64,000 nt of DNA from Isotricha intestinalis (Eukaryota > Ciliophora > Litostomatea > Vestibuliferida > Isotrichidae): contig JAJJLU010003487.1 in NCBI GenBank assembly GCA_023807065.1, forward strand, positions 1 to 64,000, in the 5' to 3' direction. Both the position numbers and the translations under genes were made by a program. Positions within the stretch are counted from its first letter, which is position 1. Every line of letters begins with the position of its first letter. The notes below the pieces were generated by a model, which was given only the letters and a program-made list of their open reading frames with translations, did not search any database and was not told where the DNA came from. This document shows, piece after piece, positions 20,240 to 30,185 of the stretch.

Positions 20240-21556
20240 ATGAGTTTTATAAAGAAAACTGTTAGGAATAAATCTTTTAAAAATATATTAAATAATCCAT
20301 TATATATCAATGAAAATGGAATTCATACACCTAATAAAATAATTCAAATTAATTCATTTAGATTAAAAAGAAATTCTAATCATAAAAACATATTTGATTC
20401 AAAACAATCAAAAATATTAGAAGAAGGAAACAATTTTAATAACAAGGAAAATAATTTCTCAACAGATGTCTCATCAAAAATATCAAAAAAAATAAATTTA
20501 AATTTTGATAAAATAAGAGAAAGAAAAACAAAAATAAATTATGATTTAATAAATTCATGTAAAGCAGCTATAAGATTAAATTTACCAAATTTTAAAGAAA
20601 TAATTTCAAAAATAAATAAAGAATTTAAATTACCAGAAAAAGATAAATTAAGACCATATGATAATTATCTTCCTCCATTAACAACTAAAAATATACAATT
20701 AAAAAGTTATTCAAATGAAAAAAATAATATAAGTTATGCAGAAACAAATGCAAATGAAGTTTCTTCATTTTTAAGATTTAATTCTTTAAAAAAAGGAATA
20801 AAATATTCAAGCAATAAATCATTAATCCCAAAAAATAAAACAAGTCCAATAATACCATTATATCAATTTGATAATAGTAACAATAATAGTAAAATTAATA
20901 AAAGTAATATAAATAATAATAAAGAAATAAATAAAGAAAATAAAAAAGAAGAAAAAATTAGTGAATATAATAGTGAAACAAATTGTATTTTAACTCCTGA
21001 AGAATTAAAAGAAAATGCATCAAAATTAGAATTTTTAAAAAAATACGCTGATGATGTTCATAAAGCAAGAGTAAGAAGAAAAAGAAAAAAAGTATTAATA
21101 AGTGCAATAAGATATTTATCATCAAATAATATTCTTGTTAAAGATTTTGTAAATAGAAATATTCTTCCAAAAAAACCTTTTGAATTAAAAGATACAGAAG
21201 AATTTTTAGATGCAGTAAAATTTAATAATTTAGAAATAGTAAAACAAGCTTTGGAAAAAAATATAAATTTAATTTTTCAATATGATTATTTTAAACAAAC
21301 TTCTTTTCATTGGGCAGCGAAATTAGGACATTATGATATATTACAATATTTACTTGAAAATGGTAAAACTTGTAATTTATATGATAATAAAATGAGAACT
21401 CCAATTTATTTAGCTTCTCTTTATAATCATAAAGATTGTGTTCAATTACTTTTAAATCATGGTGGTAATGCTTATATTGCTGATATTAATGGAAAATTAC
21501 CTTCTGATGTTACCACTAATAAAAAAATTAAAGAAATGTTATTAAGTTCTCATTAA
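20240..21556 (+). CDS. Ankyrin-repeat protein with basic, disordered N-terminus (438 aa)
   Basis: ATG after an A-run, TAA at the end. Residues 1-255 are Asn/Lys/Ser-rich with a short ordered block RPYDNYLPPLTTKN. Residues about 268-300 are strongly basic and helical (KARVRRKRKKVLISAIRYL). Residues 325-435 form three to four ankyrin repeats: EFLDAVKFNNLEIVKQALE, TSFHWAAKLGHYDILQYLLE and TPIYLASLYNHKDCVQLLLN. Ankyrin repeats mediate protein binding; partner and location are unknown. No enzyme domain is attached. Confidence 0.82.
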   Translation: MSFIKKTVRNKSFKNILNNPLYINENGIHTPNKIIQINSFRLKRNSNHKNIFDSKQSKILEEGNNFNNKENNFSTDVSSKISKKINLNFDKIRERKTKINYDLINSCKAAIRLNLPNFKEIISKINKEFKLPEKDKLRPYDNYLPPLTTKNIQLKSYSNEKNNISYAETNANEVSSFLRFNSLKKGIKYSSNKSLIPKNKTSPIIPLYQFDNSNNNSKINKSNINNNKEINKENKKEEKISEYNSETNCILTPEELKENASKLEFLKKYADDVHKARVRRKRKKVLISAIRYLSSNNILVKDFVNRNILPKKPFELKDTEEFLDAVKFNNLEIVKQALEKNINLIFQYDYFKQTSFHWAAKLGHYDILQYLLENGKTCNLYDNKMRTPIYLASLYNHKDCVQLLLNHGGNAYIADINGKLPSDVTTNKKIKEMLLSSH

Positions 21557-21825
21557 AAATTTATGGGAAACAAATAATTTGAAAAGAACAAGCACCTTGA
21601 AAAAGTTAATTAATTTTAACATTTATATATTTTTTGGGTATTTTATATTATTTGTAATTTTAATTTTATTTGATGATAGTTTTTTAATTAAAATATTAAT
21701 ATATTGAAAATTATAATTAGGTGTTTTGATTATTAATTTATTATTATTGATATTAAAATTAAACAGAAACATTTTTTAAAATGTTTTATTAAAAAAATGC
21801 TTACATTATAAATTATAGAAAATAA

Positions 21826-24096
21826 ATGGATGATACATTCTATGAAAATGTAGAAGATAAACCATCACATACTATTTATGAAGGGGAAAATATGATATAT
21901 ATTAGGAATAATATAAATTTACATTCATTATCAATATCAAAAGAAAATTTTCAAATGAATAATATTGATATTCAAACCATCAAATCTTTATCTGATTTTA
22001 TTATTTCACATGTATATGGAATTTTGGGAATAATAAAGTTAAATAATATTCCTTGTTTAATTTATGGAAGCAAATATGAATTAATTGCTTTTATTTTAGA
22101 TCAATGTTTATATAAATTAATTGATATTGTATTTCTTCCTTTAATTTTTTATGAAAAAAATACTAGAATTGAAATAGAAAAGCAATTTAAAATTTTCAAA
22201 GAAAAAATTTTCAAAAATAATTTATATTTTTCATATCCTTATAATTTAACTGAATTATATATTTACCAAGATAATAAGAAAATGAATGAAATAAATTCAT
22301 TTTTATTTAATTATGAAATGATTACTCCTTTTTTATTAAATAAAAGTATTAAAAATAAACATGATTTTTTCACTAAATTTATAAATGGTTATTTTAAATG
22401 TTTTGAAAATAAAAAAATAAAAGGACAAAATTTAATCACTTATTATATTTTTAGGAAAGATTCGGTATTTAATTATTATGAATGTGAATTAATTTTAAGA
22501 TATGGAAAAGATGTATTTGATTATATTTATGGAATGAAAATAGGAAGTGAAAAATTTGATGAAAATTTTTATAAAAAATTTGAAAAAAAATCTGGAATAA
22601 TATTTGATTGCATAAATAATGATAAGATTAAATTATTAGTTGATGAGCTTTTACCTTATTTTAATTATATTGAATATAATGAAGATGATATGTATGAACA
22701 TTCTATAAGAAAATTTATTGAAGAAGAAAATAAAGAAATTAAAAAATTAAGTTATCATTATTCTGCAAAAGATCCTTTAACTGGAAAAAGTTCTCAAAAA
22801 TATAAACAAGAAGAATCTGTTCAAGATGGATTATGTATTTTTATTTTAGAAGACATTGAAACAACTTATAAATTTAATAAAGAATTAAATCAAATTTTTG
22901 TAGAAAATTATTTTTCACAATATCAAAAAGAAAAAGAGTTTAAAAATAATACAAAAGAATATTTAAATATTCATAAAAATGAAAAATTTAATGATTTTTT
23001 TATCAATTTAAAATCAATTTCAGATGAATTTTATTATCATGTTAAATACTTAGAAAATGTAAGTTTTAAAAATTATATATTCAAATTAAATTCAGTTAAA
23101 AAGAAAATAAAAAAATTAAAATTATTTATAGGAACTTACAATGTATCAGCAATGAGTGAAGAAAATTTTAACTCACAATTAAATATGAATTATTTTTTAT
23201 TTTCTGATAAAATTTCAAAAAATTTTTCATCAAATAATTTACCTGATTTATATTGTATTTCCTTTGAAGAAATTATAGAATTACATGCAGGAAATATTTT
23301 AATTTCTTCAAATGAAGATTTAATAGATTTATATAAATCAAAAATTCTTACTGAACTATGTAAACTTCATTCTTATGATCTTTTATTAAATAAAAATTTA
23401 GTTGGTATTTTAATTTTAATTTTTATTAAAAGTGAATTACTCTCAGAAATAAATAATTTATGTGTAATTGAAAATAAAACTGGAATTTTAGGTTTAGGAA
23501 ATAAAGGTAATTATATTATTAAGTTTAGTTTTAACAATAAAAAATTTGCTTTTATTACTGGACATTTATCTTCAGGAGATGAAAAAGAGAATTTTGAAAA
23601 AAGAGAAAAAGAATTAATTACAATTTTTGAAAATTTAACAAAAGAAAATCCTAAAATGGAAAATTTATTATATTTTATTTATGGAGATTTAAACTTTAGA
23701 ATAGATTTATCTAAAGAAAAATTTAATGAAATTTTCAAAGATAAAAATAATATTATAAATCATAATAAAAAAAAAGATAAAAATAATAAAGAAAAAGGAA
23801 TAAGTGAAACCCAAGTAAAAAATAATTTGGATATTTTAAGAAAATATGATGAAATGAATATAATAAAAGAAAAATTTAAAAAATATAAATTAAATGAAGG
23901 AGAAACTAACTTTCCTCCTACTTATAAATATATTAAAGAAAGTCAAATATATGATGGAAAGAGAACTCCTTCTTGGACTGATAGAATTTTATATAAAGAA
24001 GATAAAGATATTAAATGTATGTTATATGATACTGTTGATTTATATATATCAGATCATAAACCTTTAATTGGTTTATTTGAAATAAATGTTAATTAA
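21826..24096 (+). CDS. Synaptojanin-like inositol 5-phosphatase with a degenerate Sac domain (756 aa)
   Basis: Residues 428-756 are an inositol polyphosphate 5-phosphatase: GTYNVSAM, PDLYCISFEE, GNKGNYIIKFSF, TGHLSSG, YGDLNFRID, TPSWTDRILY and SDHKPL carry the expected Asn, Glu, His and Asp catalytic positions, so it should remove the 5-phosphate of PI(4,5)P2 or similar lipids at membranes. Residues 50-400 align with Sac phosphatase landmarks (YGILGIIKLNNIPCLIYGS, YFSYPYNLTEL, FINGYFKCFE), giving synaptojanin architecture. The Sac catalytic CX5R, however, appears as CIFILED at 337-343: Cys is kept but Arg is Asp. I infer the Sac part is catalytically dead and structural. No proline-rich tail. 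Confidence 0.88.
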   Translation: MDDTFYENVEDKPSHTIYEGENMIYIRNNINLHSLSISKENFQMNNIDIQTIKSLSDFIISHVYGILGIIKLNNIPCLIYGSKYELIAFILDQCLYKLIDIVFLPLIFYEKNTRIEIEKQFKIFKEKIFKNNLYFSYPYNLTELYIYQDNKKMNEINSFLFNYEMITPFLLNKSIKNKHDFFTKFINGYFKCFENKKIKGQNLITYYIFRKDSVFNYYECELILRYGKDVFDYIYGMKIGSEKFDENFYKKFEKKSGIIFDCINNDKIKLLVDELLPYFNYIEYNEDDMYEHSIRKFIEEENKEIKKLSYHYSAKDPLTGKSSQKYKQEESVQDGLCIFILEDIETTYKFNKELNQIFVENYFSQYQKEKEFKNNTKEYLNIHKNEKFNDFFINLKSISDEFYYHVKYLENVSFKNYIFKLNSVKKKIKKLKLFIGTYNVSAMSEENFNSQLNMNYFLFSDKISKNFSSNNLPDLYCISFEEIIELHAGNILISSNEDLIDLYKSKILTELCKLHSYDLLLNKNLVGILILIFIKSELLSEINNLCVIENKTGILGLGNKGNYIIKFSFNNKKFAFITGHLSSGDEKENFEKREKELITIFENLTKENPKMENLLYFIYGDLNFRIDLSKEKFNEIFKDKNNIINHNKKKDKNNKEKGISETQVKNNLDILRKYDEMNIIKEKFKKYKLNEGETNFPPTYKYIKESQIYDGKRTPSWTDRILYKEDKDIKCMLYDTVDLYISDHKPLIGLFEINVN

Positions 24097-24151
24097 TTTA
24101 TTTTGTTTTTGAATGACATTTAAATGAGAAATATATATTTAATTATTTAAA

Positions 24152-24922
24152 TTATTTTAATAAAAAATAAGTTTGAGTATTTAAATTTAATATATATATT
24201 TTTAAATCTTCTGTAATTAAAGAAATTCTTTCATCATTTAAATAATAACAATTACATATATCTTTTCTTTCAAATTCCATTTTTAAAATAATTGTATTAC
24301 TTTCTTTCAAATCCCAAATAATAATATTTCCTTCATTATCAATACTTAATAAATTATTGACATCAATTTTAACTAAAAATTTAACACAATTTTGACAATC
24401 AAAGAAAATATTTTTTTCTTCTCCAGTTTCAAAATTCCAAAATTTAATAAAATAATCATCGCTTGCAGAAGCAATTTCTTTATCATTAATTTGAACTAAG
24501 CAATTAACCCAATCTTTATGTCCTTTTAAAATATTTAAGCAAATATAATTTATAATATCCCAAATTCTAATTGAATAATCAATTGATGAAGATGCTATTT
24601 TATTTTCATTTAATTCAATTATATAATTTACCCAATCTTCATGTCCTTCTAAATCTATTATACATTTTTTATTTTTAATATCCCAAATTTTAATTAATGT
24701 ATCTTTAGAACATGATATTAAATTTTCATTTTTTAATTGAGTTAAATATAATATTTCATCAGTGTGACTTTTTAAATATGATAATTTATTTTCAAAATAA
24801 TAAAAAATAATTATATCATTTTCATCGCAATAAGCAAAATTAGAAGTATTTTTTAAATTTATGAAACAATTTGAAGTTGTTATATTATGTCTTATAATAA
24901 TATTTTCATCATCATCTTTCAT
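24152..24922 (-). CDS. WD40-repeat protein (256 aa)
   Basis: At least five WD repeats are visible: LSYLKSHTDEILYL, SKDTLIKIWDIKNKKCIIDL, HEDWVNYIIELNENKIASSS, YSIRIWDII, HKDWVNCLVQINDKEIASAS and GNIIIWDLKES. With the N- and C-terminal strands it would form one short propeller. Such small all-WD40 proteins are numerous in ciliates and usually act as adaptors; no specific orthologue is evident. Convergent with the 5-phosphatase gene (55 bp between stops), and only 57 bp downstream of the next minus-strand gene. Confidence 0.85.
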   Translation of the reverse strand: MKDDDENIIIRHNITTSNCFINLKNTSNFAYCDENDIIIFYYFENKLSYLKSHTDEILYLTQLKNENLISCSKDTLIKIWDIKNKKCIIDLEGHEDWVNYIIELNENKIASSSIDYSIRIWDIINYICLNILKGHKDWVNCLVQINDKEIASASDDYFIKFWNFETGEEKNIFFDCQNCVKFLVKIDVNNLLSIDNEGNIIIWDLKESNTIILKMEFERKDICNCYYLNDERISLITEDLKIYILNLNTQTYFLLK

Positions 24923-24979
24923 TTAATTTTTAAAAAGAAAAAAAAATATATTATTTATTATTTAAATATAAGGAAAAAA

Positions 24980-25555
24980 TTAATTATTGGTATTCAAATT
25001 TTCTTGGTTTTCTTGAGTATTAATTTCATCATGAACTAATTTAATATTAACAACATTTTTTATAACTGGATCTTTTTTTTTACTAATACTAACACATTCA
25101 TTATATATTATTTCCATTTCTTCATCATCTAATCCACCATCATTTTCACTTTCTTCATTTTCATTATCTTCTTCATTTAATTTATCAATTTGTTTAACAC
25201 ATTCATTATTCTTTATATATTCTTCTTTTAATTCAATTAAATTATTTGAATTAATTTCTTTGAAATCTTTTATTAAATTTTTATCAATTTCATCTTCATA
25301 ACAATTTAAATCATAATTATAATTATTTCCTGGTTGATATAAACCATATTTATCATAATATCCATTATGTTTATCAAAACCTAATCTATTAAAATATGTT
25401 TCATTTTCATCCCAAAAAGATCCATTTGGTGTCGTATAAAATCCCCTATCATCGTAAAATCCATCTTCAACTTCTTCAAATTCTCTTTCAATAAATTCTT
25501 CTGAAATATTATTTTCTTGATTTAAATTATTTGATTCTTTATTTTTTGGCTCCAT
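24980..25555 (-). CDS. Acidic protein with Gly/Tyr/Asp-rich repeats (191 aa)
   Basis: ATG 25555 to TAA 24980-24982. Residues 22-80 contain a run of short units built on G-[FYL]-x-D/T with aromatic residues: DGFYDDRGFYTTPNGSFWD, YFNRLGFDKHNGYYDKYG and LYQPGNNYNYD. The rest is strongly acidic (DENEESENDGGLDDEEME). I recall similar tyrosine/glycine segments in unnamed ciliate proteins but can give no function. No signal peptide, membrane helix or cysteine cluster is present. It follows the FHA/RING gene and precedes a WD40 gene, all on the minus strand. Confidence 0.75.
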   Translation of the reverse strand: MEPKNKESNNLNQENNISEEFIEREFEEVEDGFYDDRGFYTTPNGSFWDENETYFNRLGFDKHNGYYDKYGLYQPGNNYNYDLNCYEDEIDKNLIKDFKEINSNNLIELKEEYIKNNECVKQIDKLNEEDNENEESENDGGLDDEEMEIIYNECVSISKKKDPVIKNVVNIKLVHDEINTQENQENLNTNN

Positions 25556-25942
25556 TTTTTATTATTTATTTATATTATTTATATGAATAAAATTTAAAAA
25601 ATAAATATTTGTTCTAAAAAGAAATATAATTAACATATATAATTAAATATTGAATATTTTAAATTAAACTTTTTTGAATTAATAAATGAAAATAGAAAAA
25701 TGATTAAAAATAAATAAATTAAAAAATAAAAATTCATATAACCAATAATAAATATTTATTTATAAGTTTAATTTTTTTAGATTTGTTAGTTAAATAATCG
25801 CCATCCAGAACAATATTTTTTTTTTATTTTTTTTTTCAAAAAAAATCATTTAATTTTTTTACATTTAATTTAAAAATAAATAATCTATATATATAAATAT
25901 TATTTCGTTAAATTTATAAAATTTATATTTTTCTAAACATTA
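25556..25942. other. Intergenic spacer (387 bp)
   Basis: Between two minus-strand genes; contains the 3' UTR of the FHA/RING gene and the promoter of the acidic-protein gene. Includes a T-run/A-run inverted block near 25817-25846 (ten or more T, then TTTTTTTTCAAAAAAAA). No gene remnant seen. Confidence 0.45.
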
Positions 25943-27511
25943 TCAATGATTATCTGGATTAAGACTATTAATAACATTTTGAATACTTTTAAAACTACTA
26001 TTATTCCCGAATTGACTTTTTCTTTCAGAAATAATCCTTTCATCTTCAGAAAAAACATTTAAATTAGTTTGGGTGTTTTTTTTTTTACTAATTGCATCTA
26101 AACTTGCTAAATTTAAAGTATTAATTTCTTCAATTTGTTTTTCCATTGAGTTAGTTAACATATTTTTTTGCTCATTATTATCAATAATAATTTCTAAAGG
26201 TAAATTTTTATTTTTTTTTTGTTCTTCATTCATTGAATTTTCATCACTTTCATCATATTCATTTTGAATTTTAATAATTAATATATTTTCAAGAGTAATT
26301 TGTTCAGAATTATTTTTAATATAATCATCATTGTAAACATCTTTATTTTTGTTATTAAAATATTTTAAACAATTACAAATACTAAATGAATGTCCTAAAG
26401 AAAATTGTAGAAAAGTTCTTCCAATTTGAATAGGTAAAATAACAAAAGGAAATATTTTTAATTTTTTAATTTGTAAATAAACCAAAGAACCAAATTTAGA
26501 ATTAGTATCTTCTAATAATAATTCATTTTCATTTGTTTTAGTAATTTGACAATGCATTCTACTAACAGTAACATCAGTTATTCTTAAATCACTTTCATGA
26601 CTTCTTCCAATTTTAATTAAATTTTTATTATCAAAAGAAATAATATAAATACTCTTTTGTCCATTTAAAGGTAAAGTATCTAAAGAAATATAATTTTTAA
26701 ATTTAGATTCTGAAAAATCCCAAATTTGATAAAAAGTATTATTAACTTTAATGAAGTCAGGAAAAATTTCTTTGCATAATTCACAAGAAATTTGATTAAA
26801 AGTATAAATCATACAAAAATTATTTGAAGAAGAAGAAAAAGTAGATTTACTCTTTAACCAATGTTGTAAACAAGATAAATGAATATATTTTAATCCTCCA
26901 GAACATTTACAAGGATTTAATAAAGGAGAATCAACTTCTTTATCATCACAATAACAAATTCTACAAAGTTTTTTTTTAATATGATTATTATTATTATTAA
27001 TTTTTATTGAATTTAATAAATAAGGTTTTGTAGTATCTTTGTATAAATCATATATATTTCCATTTCCCTTTCTTCTTCCTTCTAATTGAATTTCTCTTAT
27101 CTTTAAAGTTACTCTTCCAAATTTAATAACATCACCTGGATTTAAAAGATAACCATTATTATTATATTTTTTATTTTTAAAATTTTTTAACGATATCCAT
27201 GTTTTTTCTCTTTCTGATTTTTCATCTAATATTAAATTAGAATTCATAGAAGAAGAAAGAGGATTAAAATAAAAATCAGTTGATGAATTATCTATATAAA
27301 ATAATGATTCTCCTTGTTGAATTGGATTTAATGTTTCATTTAAATCTCTTCCTTGATAATCTATTTGGTTTTTATTTCTAAAAAATGTACATGGTGATGA
27401 TATGTTAAATTCTTGCTTTGCTACTTCTGGAGATTCATAGTCAAAAAGCTCATTTGATTCTTTTGGCCATGTTAAGGATGTTATGTGTAAAGTGTTCTTA
27501 CATTTTTTCAT
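25943..27511 (-). CDS. RING-CH (RINGv) ubiquitin ligase with FHA domain (522 aa)
   Basis: Residues about 182-250 form a RING-CH finger: CRICYCDDKE, PLLNPCKCSGGLKYIHLSCL and CELCKEIF give the C4HC3 metal ligands (the His in the fifth position), characteristic of MARCH-type E3 ligases. Residues about 290-370 are an FHA domain (KIGRSHESDLRITDVTVSRM then DTNSKFGSLV), a phosphothreonine binder with the conserved GR, S..R.H and N residues. A second, weaker FHA-like segment precedes the RING (NPGDVIKFGRVTLKIREI). MARCH ligases usually have membrane helices; none is seen here. Expected role: phosphorylation-directed ubiquitination. The stop is TGA followed at once by in-frame TAA. Confidence 0.9.
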   Translation of the reverse strand: MKKCKNTLHITSLTWPKESNELFDYESPEVAKQEFNISSPCTFFRNKNQIDYQGRDLNETLNPIQQGESLFYIDNSSTDFYFNPLSSSMNSNLILDEKSEREKTWISLKNFKNKKYNNNGYLLNPGDVIKFGRVTLKIREIQLEGRRKGNGNIYDLYKDTTKPYLLNSIKINNNNNHIKKKLCRICYCDDKEVDSPLLNPCKCSGGLKYIHLSCLQHWLKSKSTFSSSSNNFCMIYTFNQISCELCKEIFPDFIKVNNTFYQIWDFSESKFKNYISLDTLPLNGQKSIYIISFDNKNLIKIGRSHESDLRITDVTVSRMHCQITKTNENELLLEDTNSKFGSLVYLQIKKLKIFPFVILPIQIGRTFLQFSLGHSFSICNCLKYFNNKNKDVYNDDYIKNNSEQITLENILIIKIQNEYDESDENSMNEEQKKNKNLPLEIIIDNNEQKNMLTNSMEKQIEEINTLNLASLDAISKKKNTQTNLNVFSEDERIISERKSQFGNNSSFKSIQNVINSLNPDNH

Positions 27512-27859
27512 TATTTCATTAATTTTTAAAAAATATTATTTATTTTATTATTTGTTTATTTTGAAATTATAATATAAAATAACGATAAAAAAATTTATTT
27601 TTAAAATAAATAGTGTAATTATCAATAAAAAAAAAATCATAATATATCTTTCATAAAGAAAAATAAAAATAAATAATAATTCAAAAATTAAAACTTCAAA
27701 TTCTATTAGAAATAAAAAAGGATAAATGATCTTTAATAAATAAAAGCTCAAAAATGAAATAAAAACAATAAAAACTGAAAATAAAAGGGAATAAAAAACT
27801 ATTATTTCAATTATTATATAATAATTATCAAAAAAAAAATAACAATAACAATAATATCA
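27512..27859. other. Intergenic spacer (348 bp)
   Basis: Holds the promoter of the FHA/RING gene. A 67-codon hydrophobic open frame on the minus strand (27548-27751) is composed of Phe/Ile/Leu only, as AT-rich noncoding DNA gives by chance; I do not accept it as a gene. Confidence 0.45.
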
Positions 27860-28409
27860 TCAAGAACTCTTTCTTCTTTTACCCATGGAATTAATAATCT
27901 TATCATGAATTTTTTTACATTCTTTTTCAATATTATTGTATTGTATTATATTTTGATTGTATAAATTTGCCATAAAGTTATGTTATCACTGAGATTATTA
28001 TCATTAATTATTTTTCTTTCTCTTTTAACTTTTAAACTCAAATTTTTTTTAATTTTTATACTTTGTTTTTTGTCAAATAATATATATCTCTGAAATTGTT
28101 ATTTTTAATTTTCTTTTCAACAAAGATTTTTTATAAGACATATATTATTAATTTTTCTTTAGTTATATCATTATCATTCATTGAAGTATTACAAGAATAA
28201 TTATCTATTGAATTTTCTTCATTTTGATTAATTATTTTTTAATTGAAATAAAGCCACATTTTCTTTATTGATGGTGTTTTTATCGATTTTTCTTTTATTA
28301 AAAATTATTGGTTCTTTTTGAGTTAAGAAGAGATTTTAAAATATTTTTCCTTTTAATTATAGATTTTACAATATCAATTTTTCTAAAGTAACATAATATA
28401 ATTTTCCAT
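27860..28409 (-). pseudogene. Decayed protein gene with several frameshifts and stops
   Basis: From an ATG at 28409 (MENYIML) successive frames read continuous, gene-like peptide: IDIVKSIIKRKNILKSLLNS, then NKRKIDKNTINKENVALFQL, NQNEENSIDNYSCNTSMND, FVEKKIKNNNFRDIYYL, SLKVKRERKIINDNNLSD and NLYNQNIIQYNNIEKECKKI, ending KRRKSS and TGA at 27860-27862. Each switch requires a small indel and there are additional in-frame stops. Composition (Asn, Lys, Glu, balanced hydrophobics) is that of coding DNA here, unlike spacer. The family is unknown; the C-terminus is basic. Confidence 0.6.
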
Positions 28410-28618
28410 TTTAATTCAATATATATTTTAAAAATTTTTAAATTAAATTATTTGTTTTATAAATTTATATCATAAGAAATCAATATTTAGAATTTATTTT
28501 TTGAATTATTATTATTTATTTCATTTGCTAAAGAAATTTATTCAATTAAATATGAATATAATTATATAATTTAATTATTTATATAATAAATTTTACTTCT
28601 TCCTTTTTATTATTAAAA

Positions 28619-30121
28619 ATGAATGATACGAACGAAATTAAACTGCAAAAAAAATCTATTGATAATGAAAGGAACAAAAATATCAAAAAAGATAATTATA
28701 AAAAAATTGAAATATTAAATATTAAAAAAAAAAATAAACCACCTCCAAGTTCTTTATATTATAATAATAAATTTTCTCAATTAATTGATAAAATAAAAGA
28801 GAAAAAAAATGATTGCATTAATGAAGTGAAAAATATTAGTGAATTAATGAAAAATTATGAAAAACAAAATCAAAAAAATCAATTTCAGAAAAGAAGCCGA
28901 TTAATCAGATATTGTTCTGTAGGTTTTTTTAAATTAACAAAAAATAAAAAAGCAAACAATATAAATTTTTCTTCAAATATATCAAATAATATCTCAACTA
29001 TAGATAATTCATATTTTTCTAAATCAGCAATAAATTCTCCGATAACAATATTAAAACAAAAAAATAATATTTCAAGTAAATTAGAATCTCAAAATAAGCA
29101 TTCAAATATTTTAGAAAAATCAGATTTTTTTCCAAATGAAAATCATTTAAATAATTTTAAAAGAATAAAAAATGTTAAAATTTCTTATAATAAAAATTGG
29201 GAAGTTAAAAATGGATTTATTCCTTCTAAAAGCTATCTTTTTAACTTAAATAATAGGATATTCCAAAAAAAAGAAATAATAAATGAAATAGACATTATAA
29301 TAGATAATATGGAAAGATTTAAGAATAAAATTCTCTTTAAATTAATAGAAGAAATTAATAAAGGAAATGTTAATGTAACTTATATTCAAAAATTAAATAT
29401 GATTATTGAAAATACTTCTTCTTTATTTATTAAAATTAGTCATTTAATTCTTGAAAATTTTAATAAATATCTTGATGATAAAGAAGATAATAAAATTAAA
29501 GAAAAGAAATATGAATTATTAAATGAAGAAATAATTAATGATGAATTAAAACAATTTGATGCAAATATAAATTTATTAAAACAAAGTTATAATTATTTAG
29601 TTAATTGTAGAGAACATTATGAAATGTTATTTTCTCAAATAGAAGATTATAAATTTTCTTTTAATAAAATGATAAAAATAAAACAATATTTATTTAGAGC
29701 AAGATACGGTGTAAGTAGTATTATATTTAGCTCTGAAAAAATAATAAGTGAAACTCAATTTGAAAATTATTTATATGCAAAATATTGTATGAATGCTGAA
29801 AAATTAAATCAAACTTTAATAAAAGAATATAAAAACAAAGTTTATGGAAGAAATAGTAAAAATATGAGAGAAAAGAATAGAGGATTAATTAATTATAGCT
29901 TAGAAAGAGGATTAAAAATTTCTAAAATATTGGCGAATAATATGAATAAATCTAGTAGTGAAGAATTAAAATTAGATAATTTAAAAAGAAAAGCAGAAAT
30001 AAAAAATGAAAAATATTTAGATTATAATAATTATTTATTTAATAAAATTCTACCTTATATGAAACCAGATATAAAAAAATACATATTAAATCAAAAAGCA
30101 ATACAAAATTTTAGTGTATAA
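28619..30121 (+). CDS. Helical protein of unknown function (500 aa)
   Basis: ATG follows ATTAAAA; TAA ends it. Residues 1-200 are Lys/Asn/Ser-rich and disordered. Residues 215-430 form a long helical region with an ordered feel: INEIDIIIDNMERFKNKILF, LNMIIENTSSLFIKISHLIL, RARYGVSSIIFSSEKIISE and NYLYAKYCMNAEKLNQTLI. No domain recognised. It may be a cytoskeletal or membrane-associated helical-bundle protein, but nothing in the sequence fixes this. The next gene starts 64 bp after its stop on the same strand. Confidence 0.75.
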   Translation: MNDTNEIKLQKKSIDNERNKNIKKDNYKKIEILNIKKKNKPPPSSLYYNNKFSQLIDKIKEKKNDCINEVKNISELMKNYEKQNQKNQFQKRSRLIRYCSVGFFKLTKNKKANNINFSSNISNNISTIDNSYFSKSAINSPITILKQKNNISSKLESQNKHSNILEKSDFFPNENHLNNFKRIKNVKISYNKNWEVKNGFIPSKSYLFNLNNRIFQKKEIINEIDIIIDNMERFKNKILFKLIEEINKGNVNVTYIQKLNMIIENTSSLFIKISHLILENFNKYLDDKEDNKIKEKKYELLNEEIINDELKQFDANINLLKQSYNYLVNCREHYEMLFSQIEDYKFSFNKMIKIKQYLFRARYGVSSIIFSSEKIISETQFENYLYAKYCMNAEKLNQTLIKEYKNKVYGRNSKNMREKNRGLINYSLERGLKISKILANNMNKSSSEELKLDNLKRKAEIKNEKYLDYNNYLFNKILPYMKPDIKKYILNQKAIQNFSV

Positions 30122-30185
30122 TATATTTTTTTATTTATAACAATATAATTATTTTGTTTTTATTAATTTAAATATTTTTTTAAAT

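Noticed and set aside
25810..25850. T-run facing A-run as a transposon end or origin
   Set aside because: Homopolymer runs of this size recur in most gaps; there is no target duplication or associated gene.
27548..27751. 67-codon minus-strand hydrophobic frame, possible small membrane protein
   Set aside because: Consists of Ile/Leu/Phe expected from T-rich DNA, no start context, overlaps the promoter of the FHA/RING gene.
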